32,369 nt of DNA from a virus. Shown here piece after piece: positions 8,690 through 17,247 of the stretch. Below the pieces are notes generated by a model that saw only the letters and a list, made by a program, of their open reading frames with translations, had not been told where the DNA came from and did not search any database. The stretch is from the IMG/VR virus record IMGVR_UViG_3300040808_000493, positions 1 to 32,369 of that record; one strand, written 5' to 3'. Both the position numbers and the translations under genes were made by a program. Each line of letters opens with the position of its first letter. Position 1 is the stretch's first letter.

Positions 8690-9107
8690 TACGTAAATCT
8701 TTTTGCATTTTTTCTATAACTATATGTTTGGGATATACATTGCAATTATCCCAATCGACCATATACATATTTTCACCGTTAACAATTATATTACTTAATA
8801 CCCAGTCGCCGTGTACATATGGTAAAGTTTGCTCAATATTTTCTAAACAAAATTTATATACTTTTTTTATAAATTCGGGTGTGTGTTCTAGTGTACTTGC
8901 TGGAACCCCTGCTATTTCTTTTGTGTCTAACCACATAGAATCTTCGTTATGTCCGTAGTCTACAACATAGTTAGGAACAATACTGTTTAGCATTTTTACA
9001 TGTTCATCTAGCCATATCATATCTACAAAATGCCATAGTTTTCTATAGTAACCATCGCCTTTGTAAACACTTCGCTTTTTTTGTTTATTTGTTTTAATTA
9101 AGTCCAT
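8652..9107 (-). CDS. Compact kinase-like protein, C-lobe only (APH/choline-kinase type)
   Basis: 151 residues. His99-Gly-Asp101-x4-Asn106 followed by Asp118-Trp-Asp120 matches the catalytic loop (HGDxxxxN) and metal-binding Asp of aminoglycoside-phosphotransferase-like and choline-kinase-like enzymes. Such proteins normally have 250 or more residues with an N-lobe bearing a glycine-rich loop and ATP-binding Lys. Here only about 90 residues precede the catalytic loop, so most or all of the N-lobe is missing, though KRSVYKGDGYYRK (11-23) could be a remnant. It overlaps the radical-SAM gene upstream and the propeller downstream. It may phosphorylate a small molecule or sugar, or act as a binding protein. 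Confidence 0.65.
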   Translation of the reverse strand: MDLIKTNKQKKRSVYKGDGYYRKLWHFVDMIWLDEHVKMLNSIVPNYVVDYGHNEDSMWLDTKEIAGVPASTLEHTPEFIKKVYKFCLENIEQTLPYVHGDWVLSNIIVNGENMYMVDWDNCNVYPKHIVIEKMQKDLRSAFGDKFDPSSI

Positions 9108-10128
9108 ATGCTTTTGCTACCGGAGGTAGGTAATCCTTTATATACATTTTACGCCAGCTGTCTAACTTATTAATATTATATTTGAATTCTTCTTGTTTTA
9201 GTAGATTAGCAGGTTCATTCATCCATTTATCTACACCTTGAAATTGTGCTTTTAATTCGTCGGGTGCATTTTTAACATGTAACCAATCAGGAGTCATAAG
9301 TAAATTTTCAAAGATGCTCCAGTTGCGTTTGTCTGCATATTCTTTTATGTCATCATAAAACCATGCATTCAAAATACTAACAGTAGGACTTATATCAACC
9401 TTACAAAAGTCCGCCCAACGTTTTGCATTTTCTTCTGCTTCCTTCCATTTAGTACCATGTCTAATATAGTTTATACGATCATCAGTAGCATCTAAACTAA
9501 AACTCATAATAACCATATTAAATTTTCTAAGTAATTTTTCCAATTTAGGATTCCAAATTGTACAGTTAGTATTAAAACGTATTATTGTTTCTGGGTCCAA
9601 TCTTTCTAAAAATCTTGGCAAGTGTTTTACCATCATAGGTTCACCGCCGGTCATGTATACTTCATTAATTGGTAGATCAAGTAATTTATCAAATGCTTTG
9701 TCGTCAGCCCAATTAAAATGTGGAACATCTAACACTCCGTGTAGCGGTGTAACACCTGCTTGGTGCATAGCAACGGCTTCTTCTGCTATTGAACTAGAGC
9801 TCATGTGCCAGCAACTAATACATTTTAAATTACAACTGTTGCCTAAACGTAAGTCTAAATGGCTAAGTCCCGGACCGTATCTTCTTTCTTTTTGACGTTG
9901 ACTTTGTAATCCGTGTTCTTCCATTTCTTTACAACGTCTACAAGCATCAGGCCATTCATCTCTCGCCATTTGCTCTCTAATACCTCTATGGAAGTCACTG
10001 TCATGCCATTCTTGTGGTGTATGTGTTTTGATATTGTATTTGCCTTCAGGTTCTAAGCTCATACAACATAATCTATACGAACCGTTAGTGCCAACATTGA
10101 TTTGATTATCAAGATATTTGCATCTCAC
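9094..10128 (-). CDS. Radical-SAM protein with N-terminal Twitch/SPASM-like domain
   Basis: 344 residues from a GTG start; AAGGAG lies about 11 bases upstream, and the reading frame is closed by a TAA just before that site, so little other choice exists. Cys3, Cys21-Cys22 and Cys63-x2-Cys66 come before the radical-SAM Cys99-x3-Cys103-x2-Cys106 and GGEP (161-164). This is the same inverted order as the protein at 3461-4756, with a shared LDLRLGN-CNLKC segment, so the two are close paralogues on opposite strands. It leads the minus-strand block of kinase-like and propeller genes. Substrate unknown. Confidence 0.87.
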   Translation of the reverse strand: MRCKYLDNQINVGTNGSYRLCCMSLEPEGKYNIKTHTPQEWHDSDFHRGIREQMARDEWPDACRRCKEMEEHGLQSQRQKERRYGPGLSHLDLRLGNSCNLKCISCWHMSSSSIAEEAVAMHQAGVTPLHGVLDVPHFNWADDKAFDKLLDLPINEVYMTGGEPMMVKHLPRFLERLDPETIIRFNTNCTIWNPKLEKLLRKFNMVIMSFSLDATDDRINYIRHGTKWKEAEENAKRWADFCKVDISPTVSILNAWFYDDIKEYADKRNWSIFENLLMTPDWLHVKNAPDELKAQFQGVDKWMNEPANLLKQEEFKYNINKLDSWRKMYIKDYLPPVAKAYGLN

Positions 10129-10196
10129 GACTAAACATACTCCTTAAAAACTAGCATAAGTATATTTAACACTACCGGGTAAAGAAAAAAGTAAAC

Positions 10197-10895
10197 ATGA
10201 ACGATGAATTAGAACAATATTTGTTAGAAAATGACAAGCAAATAGATATTACATATCCAGAACAATTTGATCCTAAATGGGTCGTTATGGAAAGCGGCTG
10301 GCCGTGTTTTAGATTAAGTGCATTAGATAATCAACCTTGGAAAGAAATGTATGCAGAAGCTGAAGCACTTGTAGATAAGTTTCATGTACACAGAGATGAA
10401 TACGGCGAAGGCTGGAAAAGTCTAACACTACACGGACTAAATGAAGACACCCAAACATTGAATAGTTACGGTGATAGACAAGAATCAATTAAACAGTTAG
10501 ATTGGACTTGGGTAGCAAACGAATGTCCAGTAACAAAAAAGTTTTTAACTGATGTATGGCCAGCGGAATTTTTAAATCGTGTAAGGTTTATGTTACTCGA
10601 ACCAGGTGGATATATTCTTCCACATCAAGATAGAGCAGATGAAGAAAAACGTTTAAGTGTTTGTAATATTAGTTTGAACAATCCTGAAGGCTGTAGATTT
10701 GTTTTTAAAGATCATGGCAGAGTTCCATTTGATGATAATGGCAGTGCATTCTTAATGGATATATCTAATGTACATGCTGTATATAATAACAGCGATAAGC
10801 CAAGAATACATATGATCATACACTATGAACTTGGCAGACGCATTAGAGATTTTTTCTATGTCTTAAGAGAAAGTTACTATACTAATAGAGGGTAA
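10197..10895 (+). CDS. 2OG/Fe(II) oxygenase, aspartyl/asparaginyl beta-hydroxylase type
   Basis: 232 residues; first gene of the second plus-strand block, divergent from the radical-SAM gene across 68 bases. His143-Gln-Asp145 and His193 provide the iron triad, and Arg203, ten residues on, the expected 2-oxoglutarate anchor. GGYILPHQD and AFLMDISNVHAVYNN are typical of the beta-hydroxylase-like double-stranded beta-helix. The HxD-to-His spacing is 50, as in the 4753 gene and unlike the tandem family further down (44-46), so it belongs to a different branch. It most likely hydroxylates a peptide or small molecule; target unknown. Confidence 0.82.
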   Translation: MNDELEQYLLENDKQIDITYPEQFDPKWVVMESGWPCFRLSALDNQPWKEMYAEAEALVDKFHVHRDEYGEGWKSLTLHGLNEDTQTLNSYGDRQESIKQLDWTWVANECPVTKKFLTDVWPAEFLNRVRFMLLEPGGYILPHQDRADEEKRLSVCNISLNNPEGCRFVFKDHGRVPFDDNGSAFLMDISNVHAVYNNSDKPRIHMIIHYELGRRIRDFFYVLRESYYTNRG

Positions 10896-10896
10896 A

Positions 10897-12366
10897 ATGA
10901 AAGACTGGAATAGTATTACTATTGATCGTTATTACGAAGATCTAAAAATTGATAACAGAGTAGGCATTGGCATACTCAATATTAATCGTGATATAGATAA
11001 TAAGTGGTTACAAAAAAGATGTTTTGATATGACCTATTTTTACATTAATCGTATGATTAAAATGGGCATGTGTAGTTATGTAGGATTTTATAAAACTGTT
11101 GAAGAAATATTAGAACAAAGTCTTCAAAAAGATAAAGAATTTGCAATGATTGCATGTCAAGGACTACTTTTATTTAGAGGCCCTAGTTTAATAACTCAAA
11201 GTTTAAATTACTATGATAACAATAAAGACTTCTTTACGATAGGTCATATAATGAATAAAGAAGCACAAACAGGAATTCAAGGTTCGTATCCTGGTTTACA
11301 TAGACAATACCTATTTGTTAATTTACAAAAATGGGTAGAACTTGGTAAACCTAAGTTTGATGAAATGGGTGTATTTAAAGATAGAAAGCCTTTACTACAA
11401 AATTACAAACTTAGTAAAGATACAGTACATAGTCATTATACTCCTGAGTGGATAGGTCCTGCAGATGACGCACAAGAAAGCCCTATTGAAATTACAGCAG
11501 ATGGAAGCAACTGGATAGATATTGCTATACGAGCAGGTATAAGAATAGATAATTTAACAAATGATATGCGTGATTGTAAAGTGTTTTTGTATCCATATGA
11601 AAATACACAGCAACTTGCAAATGCATGGCTTAACAAAGATCAAGATGATGGGTTAAACCAAAGCCAAGCGGCTTGGATACGCAAACTTGGCTATCAAGAA
11701 TTTATAGAAAAGGATAGGGTATATGCATTTAACACAGAAACACTTTCAGGTGAAGGTGTAAGAACAGATGGTAAATTAATTGATCATCTGTTTAGTGCAG
11801 CCGCTGGATTTAAGCCACTTGCTATACTAAACTCGAACGGTTTTCATAAAGACACTACAGTAAATTATTTTGATTGGTGTGAAGCAAGTTTAAATTATAA
11901 AAAACATTTGCTAGAAACTTGGGATGGATATGATTTAGACAAATGGTTATTAGAGCATGATCTTAGTTATAACTTTAGTAGTACTTACAGAGGAAACTAT
12001 AAAAAGTTTTGGGAACAAGAAGTTAAGGAACATGGGGGTAGAGAAGCATTTAAAGAGTTATGGGATAGATACAGACAACTAAAACATACCTTTAACGTAG
12101 TAGACATAGTGACCCAACCTAACCAGTTATTTGAACTAATAAATACTGTACAAGGAACAAAAGTACTGTGGACTACAAACATTTGGTCAAGCGAAATGCT
12201 ACAATGGAATGTAGAACCAGAACAACTTGAACAGCATTGGTTTAAATTTGAAGAAATGATTCCGAAAGACTTAGTGCTATATGGGCATGACTATGTCGCA
12301 ATGGATATGAGAGAAAGGTTAAGAAATGGAAAACGCACAACACATCCAAGATTCGAGGATAATTAA
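10897..12366 (+). CDS. Large protein of unknown function in the oxygenase operon
   Basis: 489 residues, starting one base after the previous stop with a GAGGGT element close upstream. I do not recognise a family with certainty. A region around residues 120-150 (FFTIGHIMN... YPGLHRQYLFVNLQKW) and the later FNTE segment recall nucleotide-sugar-using glycosyltransferases that describe a G-H-I-M and N-L loop, but no DxD metal motif is convincing. The C-terminal third (LWTTNIWSSEMLQWN; YGHDY) is aromatic-rich. No signal peptide or membrane span. It overlaps the next oxygenase gene by 41 bases, so it is tied to oxygenase expression and could supply or hold their substrate (inference). Confidence 0.75.
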   Translation: MKDWNSITIDRYYEDLKIDNRVGIGILNINRDIDNKWLQKRCFDMTYFYINRMIKMGMCSYVGFYKTVEEILEQSLQKDKEFAMIACQGLLLFRGPSLITQSLNYYDNNKDFFTIGHIMNKEAQTGIQGSYPGLHRQYLFVNLQKWVELGKPKFDEMGVFKDRKPLLQNYKLSKDTVHSHYTPEWIGPADDAQESPIEITADGSNWIDIAIRAGIRIDNLTNDMRDCKVFLYPYENTQQLANAWLNKDQDDGLNQSQAAWIRKLGYQEFIEKDRVYAFNTETLSGEGVRTDGKLIDHLFSAAAGFKPLAILNSNGFHKDTTVNYFDWCEASLNYKKHLLETWDGYDLDKWLLEHDLSYNFSSTYRGNYKKFWEQEVKEHGGREAFKELWDRYRQLKHTFNVVDIVTQPNQLFELINTVQGTKVLWTTNIWSSEMLQWNVEPEQLEQHWFKFEEMIPKDLVLYGHDYVAMDMRERLRNGKRTTHPRFEDN

Positions 12367-13075
12367 AAACTACGATCCTGTTAGTCACGGCTTAACTTAC
12401 GACTTCTTATATAATAGTAACGATTGGGATATAATTGAACTTAACTATAACGTGGATGTTGAAAGACTAAAAACATGGTGGACTGACGTTAAAGAAAATT
12501 TTGATTACATGTTGTTTAACTTTAACAAGATGTCCGAAAAACTTAATTTAGAAAAAAGTAAAGAAATGGTAGAGCAAGGGTATTGCGGTTACTATTGCGG
12601 ACCAATTGATGGTGTAACACTAGCATGGCCTATAGAACGTTACGAAGCACTGCCTCCTCCAGCACAGTGTAATACTGAAATGTATCCTGAAGTAGATTAT
12701 GATAACTTTATTAACGATGCAAAAATTATGCCTAAATTACAATTTGGCTATTTTAAACAGTTAGTAGAAGAATTAGGATCAGATGCATTTAGACAAGCGA
12801 TTGTTACTAGACATCATCCAGGTATGTATATACGTCAACATATAGATAGTAAAGTACTTAAATTACACATTCCGATAGAAAGCAACAAAAACAGTTATTT
12901 CCATTTTGGAGAAAATAAAGAACGTTCGTATCATATGAAAGAAGGTAAAGCATATATCCTTAACACTGGAGATTGGCACGGAACTACTAACGAAAGTGAC
13001 GACTATAGATCTCATATAATTACAAGGGTAACAGAAGACCATATTTTAAATGTAATAGGAATGACTAATGGATAA
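12326..13075 (+). CDS. 2OG/Fe(II) oxygenase, first of the tandem family
   Basis: 249 residues; the ATG lies 41 bases inside the preceding gene. His172-Ile-Asp174, His218 and Arg228 give a full HxD...H...R set. The core LHIPIE... GKAYILNTGDWHGTTN is shared with the next genes, showing local duplication. About 160 residues precede the core and include a conserved pattern (DWDIIELNYNVDVERLKTWW; TLAWPIERYEALPPP) also found in the genes at 13068 and, on the other strand, 19201, where it may shape substrate choice. Likely hydroxylates Asp/Asn or a related side chain; substrate unknown. Confidence 0.83.
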   Translation: MENAQHIQDSRIIKNYDPVSHGLTYDFLYNSNDWDIIELNYNVDVERLKTWWTDVKENFDYMLFNFNKMSEKLNLEKSKEMVEQGYCGYYCGPIDGVTLAWPIERYEALPPPAQCNTEMYPEVDYDNFINDAKIMPKLQFGYFKQLVEELGSDAFRQAIVTRHHPGMYIRQHIDSKVLKLHIPIESNKNSYFHFGENKERSYHMKEGKAYILNTGDWHGTTNESDDYRSHIITRVTEDHILNVIGMTNG

Positions 13076-13811
13076 AGTTCTAAAACCTTCTCAAGTTGAT
13101 CTGTCAGTTTTAGAAAGTTTAGAATGGGACATTATCATATTAGATAAAAAAATAGATATAAAAAATTTACAATATTGGTATAATATTGTTACATCTAACT
13201 TAGATTATTTAAAATTTAATTTTCAAAAATGTTCTGAGTACATAAAAGAATCTGTTAATAATAAATTTACTACTGATACAAATGATTACGAATGGGAACG
13301 TAACAAAACATATGAAGCATTAACTAACTCGTGGACATTAACTTGGCCAACTCACAGAGATATACCCCTGCCGCCTCCTTGGGCTGCTGACGTAGAGTTT
13401 TTTACAGAATTAAAAAGTTACTTTGATAACAACGGTAATGTTGTAAAAGATTTTGATTATAATGATAATACATATCTTACCCAATATAATTTTGGAGAAT
13501 GGAAATCTATAGTAGAAGAAATAGGCAACTATATTTACAATCCACGAATAACGCAACATATGCCTGAACATATACTTCATCCGCACACAGACGGATACTG
13601 TGCTAGATTGCATATTCCTATGACATATGACAATAGTAAATTTTATTGGGGAGAAAAGTGGAATAGAGAATATAACTTTGAACCAGGAAATGTTTACATT
13701 ATAAATTCAAGAGTTGCACATTCTACTACAAACTTTAGTCCAACAGCAAGGGCAAATATTATTTCAGATATACGCAATGATAAATTTATGGATTTAGTTA
13801 ATTGGAAATGA
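13068..13811 (+). CDS. 2OG/Fe(II) oxygenase, second of the tandem family
   Basis: 247 residues; overlaps the gene before by 8 bases. His173-Thr-Asp175, His218 and Arg228 are all present. The N-terminal half repeats the scheme of its neighbour (EWDIIILDKKIDIKNLQYWY; TLTWPTHRDIPLPPPWAADVEFF), so these two are the closest pair in the set. The core GNVYIINSRVAHSTTN fits the beta-hydroxylase-type fold. All catalytic residues are kept, so it is probably active rather than a decaying duplicate. Substrate unknown. Confidence 0.83.
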   Translation: MDKVLKPSQVDLSVLESLEWDIIILDKKIDIKNLQYWYNIVTSNLDYLKFNFQKCSEYIKESVNNKFTTDTNDYEWERNKTYEALTNSWTLTWPTHRDIPLPPPWAADVEFFTELKSYFDNNGNVVKDFDYNDNTYLTQYNFGEWKSIVEEIGNYIYNPRITQHMPEHILHPHTDGYCARLHIPMTYDNSKFYWGEKWNREYNFEPGNVYIINSRVAHSTTNFSPTARANIISDIRNDKFMDLVNWK

Positions 13812-14455
13812 AGCGATATATAGAAGAACATCAAACAGTTGATCTAGGCTTTGACGTTAAGCGTATATTTTGTGTTGATGTCAAAAAGTTACAGGATTGG
13901 TATAATAATTTACAAGAAAATTACAAAGATTGGAAATTTGTTGTAGGAGAAAATCATCATGTGTGGCAGTTTCCAATTAGTGATCCTACTGGGAAGACTG
14001 GACATATTATTCCAGACGAAACTGGTTACTATACGTTATGCTGGAATAGTGACGAAGAAGGTCCTAAACCTTTTGAGCAAGGTTGTGCAAAACCAGAGTA
14101 TAGGGATAATGATAATGATGAATTAAATCCTAGAAAATGTTTTACAGGATACGGATTAGAAATTGTTAAAAGTCTACCCTTTCGTAGTAAAAAATGGTTA
14201 GTAACTGAGCATGTAACTGGAACTAAATTAATTACACATCAAGACAGTCCAGATAAAATTAGGGTACATATTCCTATACAAACTAATAAAGATAGTAATT
14301 GGATTATAAACGGTAAAGAATATCATATGGAACCAGGTTGGGCATATCTTGTAAACACAACACTTCCTCACAGTGTTGAAAACAAAGGCACAACAGACAG
14401 AGTACACCTTTATGGCAAAGTGTGGACTGAGGATGTAAAAGCATGGTTAATGTAA
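13808..14455 (+). CDS. 2OG/Fe(II) oxygenase, third of the tandem family
   Basis: 215 residues from the ATG at 13808 (ATGA overlap with the previous stop; an in-frame TTG two codons earlier is less likely). His144-Gln-Asp146, His188 and Arg198 are present. The core VHIPIQTN... GWAYLVNTTLPHSVENKGTTDR is nearly the same as in the two-domain protein at 14861, so this member is closer to that branch than to its upstream neighbours. The next gene, a phosphatase-like protein, starts 13 bases before this one ends. Confidence 0.82.
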   Translation: MKRYIEEHQTVDLGFDVKRIFCVDVKKLQDWYNNLQENYKDWKFVVGENHHVWQFPISDPTGKTGHIIPDETGYYTLCWNSDEEGPKPFEQGCAKPEYRDNDNDELNPRKCFTGYGLEIVKSLPFRSKKWLVTEHVTGTKLITHQDSPDKIRVHIPIQTNKDSNWIINGKEYHMEPGWAYLVNTTLPHSVENKGTTDRVHLYGKVWTEDVKAWLM

Positions 14456-14868
14456 AAACATATGCAATGAAAGATGTGCAACCTGTACCAAACAACGAAT
14501 ATCTTATTGGCATACACAGTAATGGTAATTGGATACATTCTGAGCCTGTTATGGCAGATGCAGATAATGTTTTAAATTTAAAATTTGAAGATGTTGAAAA
14601 AACAGGATTAAAAGCAATACAATGGTATAATAATACACAAAAAATCATACATGCTATTGCATGTAGTAATAGTCAAGCAGAACAAATTGTACGTTTTATA
14701 CGTAAGATACCAGAGGGTAAAAAATTACATGTATATTGTGCAAAAGGAAAGTCAAGAAGTGTTGCTGTTGCTAACTATGTTAAAAAGTATTATAATAACG
14801 AAATAATAGACGACAGTGGACATAACAGACACGTTTATAGTCTTTTAGAAAGGTATCATAATGTTTGA
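14443..14868 (+). CDS. Cys-x5-Arg phosphatase-like protein (dual-specificity type)
   Basis: 141 residues. HVYCAKGKSRS has Cys99, Arg105 and Ser106 in the order of the tyrosine/dual-specificity phosphatase signature C-x5-R-S/T, followed by a helix (VAVANYVKKYY) as in that fold. At 141 residues it matches small single-domain members. It is embedded between oxygenase genes with overlaps at both ends (13 and 8 bases), so it is expressed with them. It could remove phosphate from a protein, sugar or nucleotide in the same pathway. The general-acid Asp is not clear from sequence alone. Confidence 0.7.
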   Translation: MVNVKTYAMKDVQPVPNNEYLIGIHSNGNWIHSEPVMADADNVLNLKFEDVEKTGLKAIQWYNNTQKIIHAIACSNSQAEQIVRFIRKIPEGKKLHVYCAKGKSRSVAVANYVKKYYNNEIIDDSGHNRHVYSLLERYHNV

Positions 14869-16033
14869 TTTTGATATTAAAGAATTGCCTAACTTTAAGT
14901 TTTCTTTGCAAGAACTAAAAGACTATTATGCTAAAGTATCTCAGTATGATAATTTAAAATGGCAACCAAATAGTACAAACACATTAGATCACAAAGTAAA
15001 TGGTGTATACAGTTGGGCTATACAAAGCAATTTAAAGGATGCTACAAAGCCTTGTCCACCGTATGACATTAAACATGATACTGAAGTATTAGGCACATTT
15101 GATAACCCTACAGAGCTTGTATTTGGGTTTGGCAAGTATATTGTAGATGCAATACCTGATATTAGACAAACAGTTATAAGTGCCCATCCACCTGGTACAG
15201 TTATACAACAACATATAGATAATACTGAGTTTGTAAAAGTGCATATACCTATACAAACAAACAATCAAAGTTATTTTGTATTTGGCGATTCAAAGTATAA
15301 TTTACAAGAGGGTAAAGCATATCTTATTAATACTACCAATCAACATGGAACAATTAATCAAGGCGATACAGACAGAATACATTTAATATTTAAAATACCT
15401 GTAGACAATGTAGATGAACTACTTAATGCAGAGTGGATATTAGATCCATCTCAAATAAATTTTGATTGCAAAAAAATAGAAAATATAAAATTTAATTTTA
15501 GTGAACTCGAAGATTACTATGATGACCTTGTAGATAATTTTGATTACTTAAAATGGACAATGCCTGAAGTTCCGGGAACTAATCTAAAAGGGTTATACGG
15601 ATATGCTATATTAACTAATTGTGAAAATGTAGACGAACGTCCGTTGCCTCCAGGTATGCGTAAAGACAAAAAAGCATTTGACCCTATTATAAAACCTACT
15701 AAGATGCTTAAAGGGTTTGCTAAAAAACTATACGATCAGATTCCTTATATAGAAGAATTAGTTATTACTGGGCATCCTGAAAATTCTGGAATACCCCCTC
15801 ACGCAGATAAAGACGAACATGTAAGAGTACATATTCCGTTGTATGCTAATAACGATTCGCATTTTATTATTAACGAACACCCGTATGTATTAGAACCTAA
15901 TAATGTTTACATTGTAAATACAAAACGTATACACACTACAATTAACAAAGGTTCTACAGATAGAATCCATTTACATTTTAAAATTCCTATAGGAAAAATA
16001 AATATTTTTTTAAGGACACAAATAAACGTATGA
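14861..16033 (+). CDS. Two-domain 2OG/Fe(II) oxygenase (tandem fusion)
   Basis: 390 residues made of two copies of the same domain. Copy one has His118-Ile-Asp120, His162 and Arg172; copy two has His314-Ala-Asp316, His358 and Arg368. The copies are offset by 196 residues with identical 44-residue triad spacing and the same (V)HIP(I/L)...N and INxG(D/S)TDRIH segments, showing an internal duplication without loss of catalytic residues. Each resembles the single-domain protein at 13808. Both sites look functional, so the enzyme may act twice on one substrate or on two sites. The halogenase gene starts at its stop (ATGA). Confidence 0.85.
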   Translation: MFDFDIKELPNFKFSLQELKDYYAKVSQYDNLKWQPNSTNTLDHKVNGVYSWAIQSNLKDATKPCPPYDIKHDTEVLGTFDNPTELVFGFGKYIVDAIPDIRQTVISAHPPGTVIQQHIDNTEFVKVHIPIQTNNQSYFVFGDSKYNLQEGKAYLINTTNQHGTINQGDTDRIHLIFKIPVDNVDELLNAEWILDPSQINFDCKKIENIKFNFSELEDYYDDLVDNFDYLKWTMPEVPGTNLKGLYGYAILTNCENVDERPLPPGMRKDKKAFDPIIKPTKMLKGFAKKLYDQIPYIEELVITGHPENSGIPPHADKDEHVRVHIPLYANNDSHFIINEHPYVLEPNNVYIVNTKRIHTTINKGSTDRIHLHFKIPIGKINIFLRTQINV

Positions 16034-17247
16034 ACATTTTAATTGTAGGCGGCGGAACAGCGGGCTGGTCAGCAGCAGCATATCTCAGTAAAAGTTATAA
16101 TGTAACTCTTGTAGAGAGTAGTGATATTCCTATTATTGGTGTAGGAGAAAGTACGTTACCACTGATGCAAAAATTTTGTCAAGATTTAGGACTTGAAGAA
16201 TCTCAATGGATGGATAAATGCAGTGCAATTCATAAATTAGGAATACAACATATTGGCTGGAAGAAAGACGTAGATGAATCATGGTTCCATTGGTTTTTAT
16301 ACGACAGAAATAAACACGATACTTTTGACCATTTAGAAAAGGAAACATTACCGCAAGGAATGTTTGAATATGCATACCATGTAGATGCAACTAAATTTGG
16401 AACTGAAGTAATGAAGCCGTTAGCATTAGAAAACGGTGTTACTCATATAATAGACAACGTAGATGATATTATATTAGCTGATGATAACAGTGTTGACCAT
16501 GTTATGCTATCTAAGACTGGTAAAGCACAATATGACTTGTATGTAGACTGTTCTGGATTTGCAAAAATATTCTCTAAAAAACAAAACACAGAATTTCAAC
16601 AATATGATTATTTAAAAAATGATAGTGCGATAGCATGTCCTCAACCATTAGATACAAATATTAAAAGACACACTATAACTAAAACAATGAACCATGGATG
16701 GATGTGGGAAATATCTTTACAAAATAGAAGAGGCGTAGGCTACGTTTATAGTAGTGAATTTTGTTCGGACGACGAAGCAATAAAAGAATACTTAGAGCAT
16801 TGGCCTGATACTGATAGATCAAAGTTAAGGGTTTTAAAATTTACACCTGGTTATGCTAAAACTCCATTCTTCAAGAATGTTGCATCCATAGGTTTAAGTG
16901 CAGGATTTATAGAACCATTAGAAGCAAATGGAATATGGTTAATTAATTTTAGTATTATGGGATTATATAAATGCTTACAAGAAGATACATCTTTTGATGT
17001 GTTTAATAGAAGGTACAAAACAATAATGGAAGATATCAAAAATTTTACAATAAGTCATTATACATTATCAGAATTAGATCATACACCTTATTGGAAACAT
17101 TTTTATGACTTAGAGAAGCAACTAAACACCAAAGACATAGTTAAACAAAAAGGTGAACAGCCAGACACTGCCTTTGGAACATCATTAAATTTATTTCACC
17201 CTTATAGTTGGTGGTCTAAATCTAAATATTTTTTACGTTCTAAATAA
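16030..17247 (+). CDS. Flavin-dependent tryptophan-halogenase-like enzyme
   Basis: 405 residues. The N-terminal GGGTAGW (7-13) is the FAD Rossmann motif, GVGEST (37-42) follows as in tryptophan halogenases, and Lys69 in AIHKLGI lies where the catalytic Lys (PrnA Lys79) is expected. GWMWEI (223-228) matches the WxWxI motif that bars monooxygenase activity, and GFIEPLEANGI (292-302) covers the region of the second active-site acid. At 405 residues it is shorter than PrnA-type enzymes of over 500. A cyanophage halogenase of this class (VirX1) is known to iodinate varied substrates. It would need reduced flavin from the host. It closes the oxygenase operon; its 3' end overlaps the convergent gene by 46 bases. 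Confidence 0.85.
   Translation: MNILIVGGGTAGWSAAAYLSKSYNVTLVESSDIPIIGVGESTLPLMQKFCQDLGLEESQWMDKCSAIHKLGIQHIGWKKDVDESWFHWFLYDRNKHDTFDHLEKETLPQGMFEYAYHVDATKFGTEVMKPLALENGVTHIIDNVDDIILADDNSVDHVMLSKTGKAQYDLYVDCSGFAKIFSKKQNTEFQQYDYLKNDSAIACPQPLDTNIKRHTITKTMNHGWMWEISLQNRRGVGYVYSSEFCSDDEAIKEYLEHWPDTDRSKLRVLKFTPGYAKTPFFKNVASIGLSAGFIEPLEANGIWLINFSIMGLYKCLQEDTSFDVFNRRYKTIMEDIKNFTISHYTLSELDHTPYWKHFYDLEKQLNTKDIVKQKGEQPDTAFGTSLNLFHPYSWWSKSKYFLRSK

Noticed and set aside
10129-10196. Divergent 68-base gap as a two-way promoter
   Set aside because: No good -35/-10 pair or NATAAATA site on either strand; only AT-rich words.
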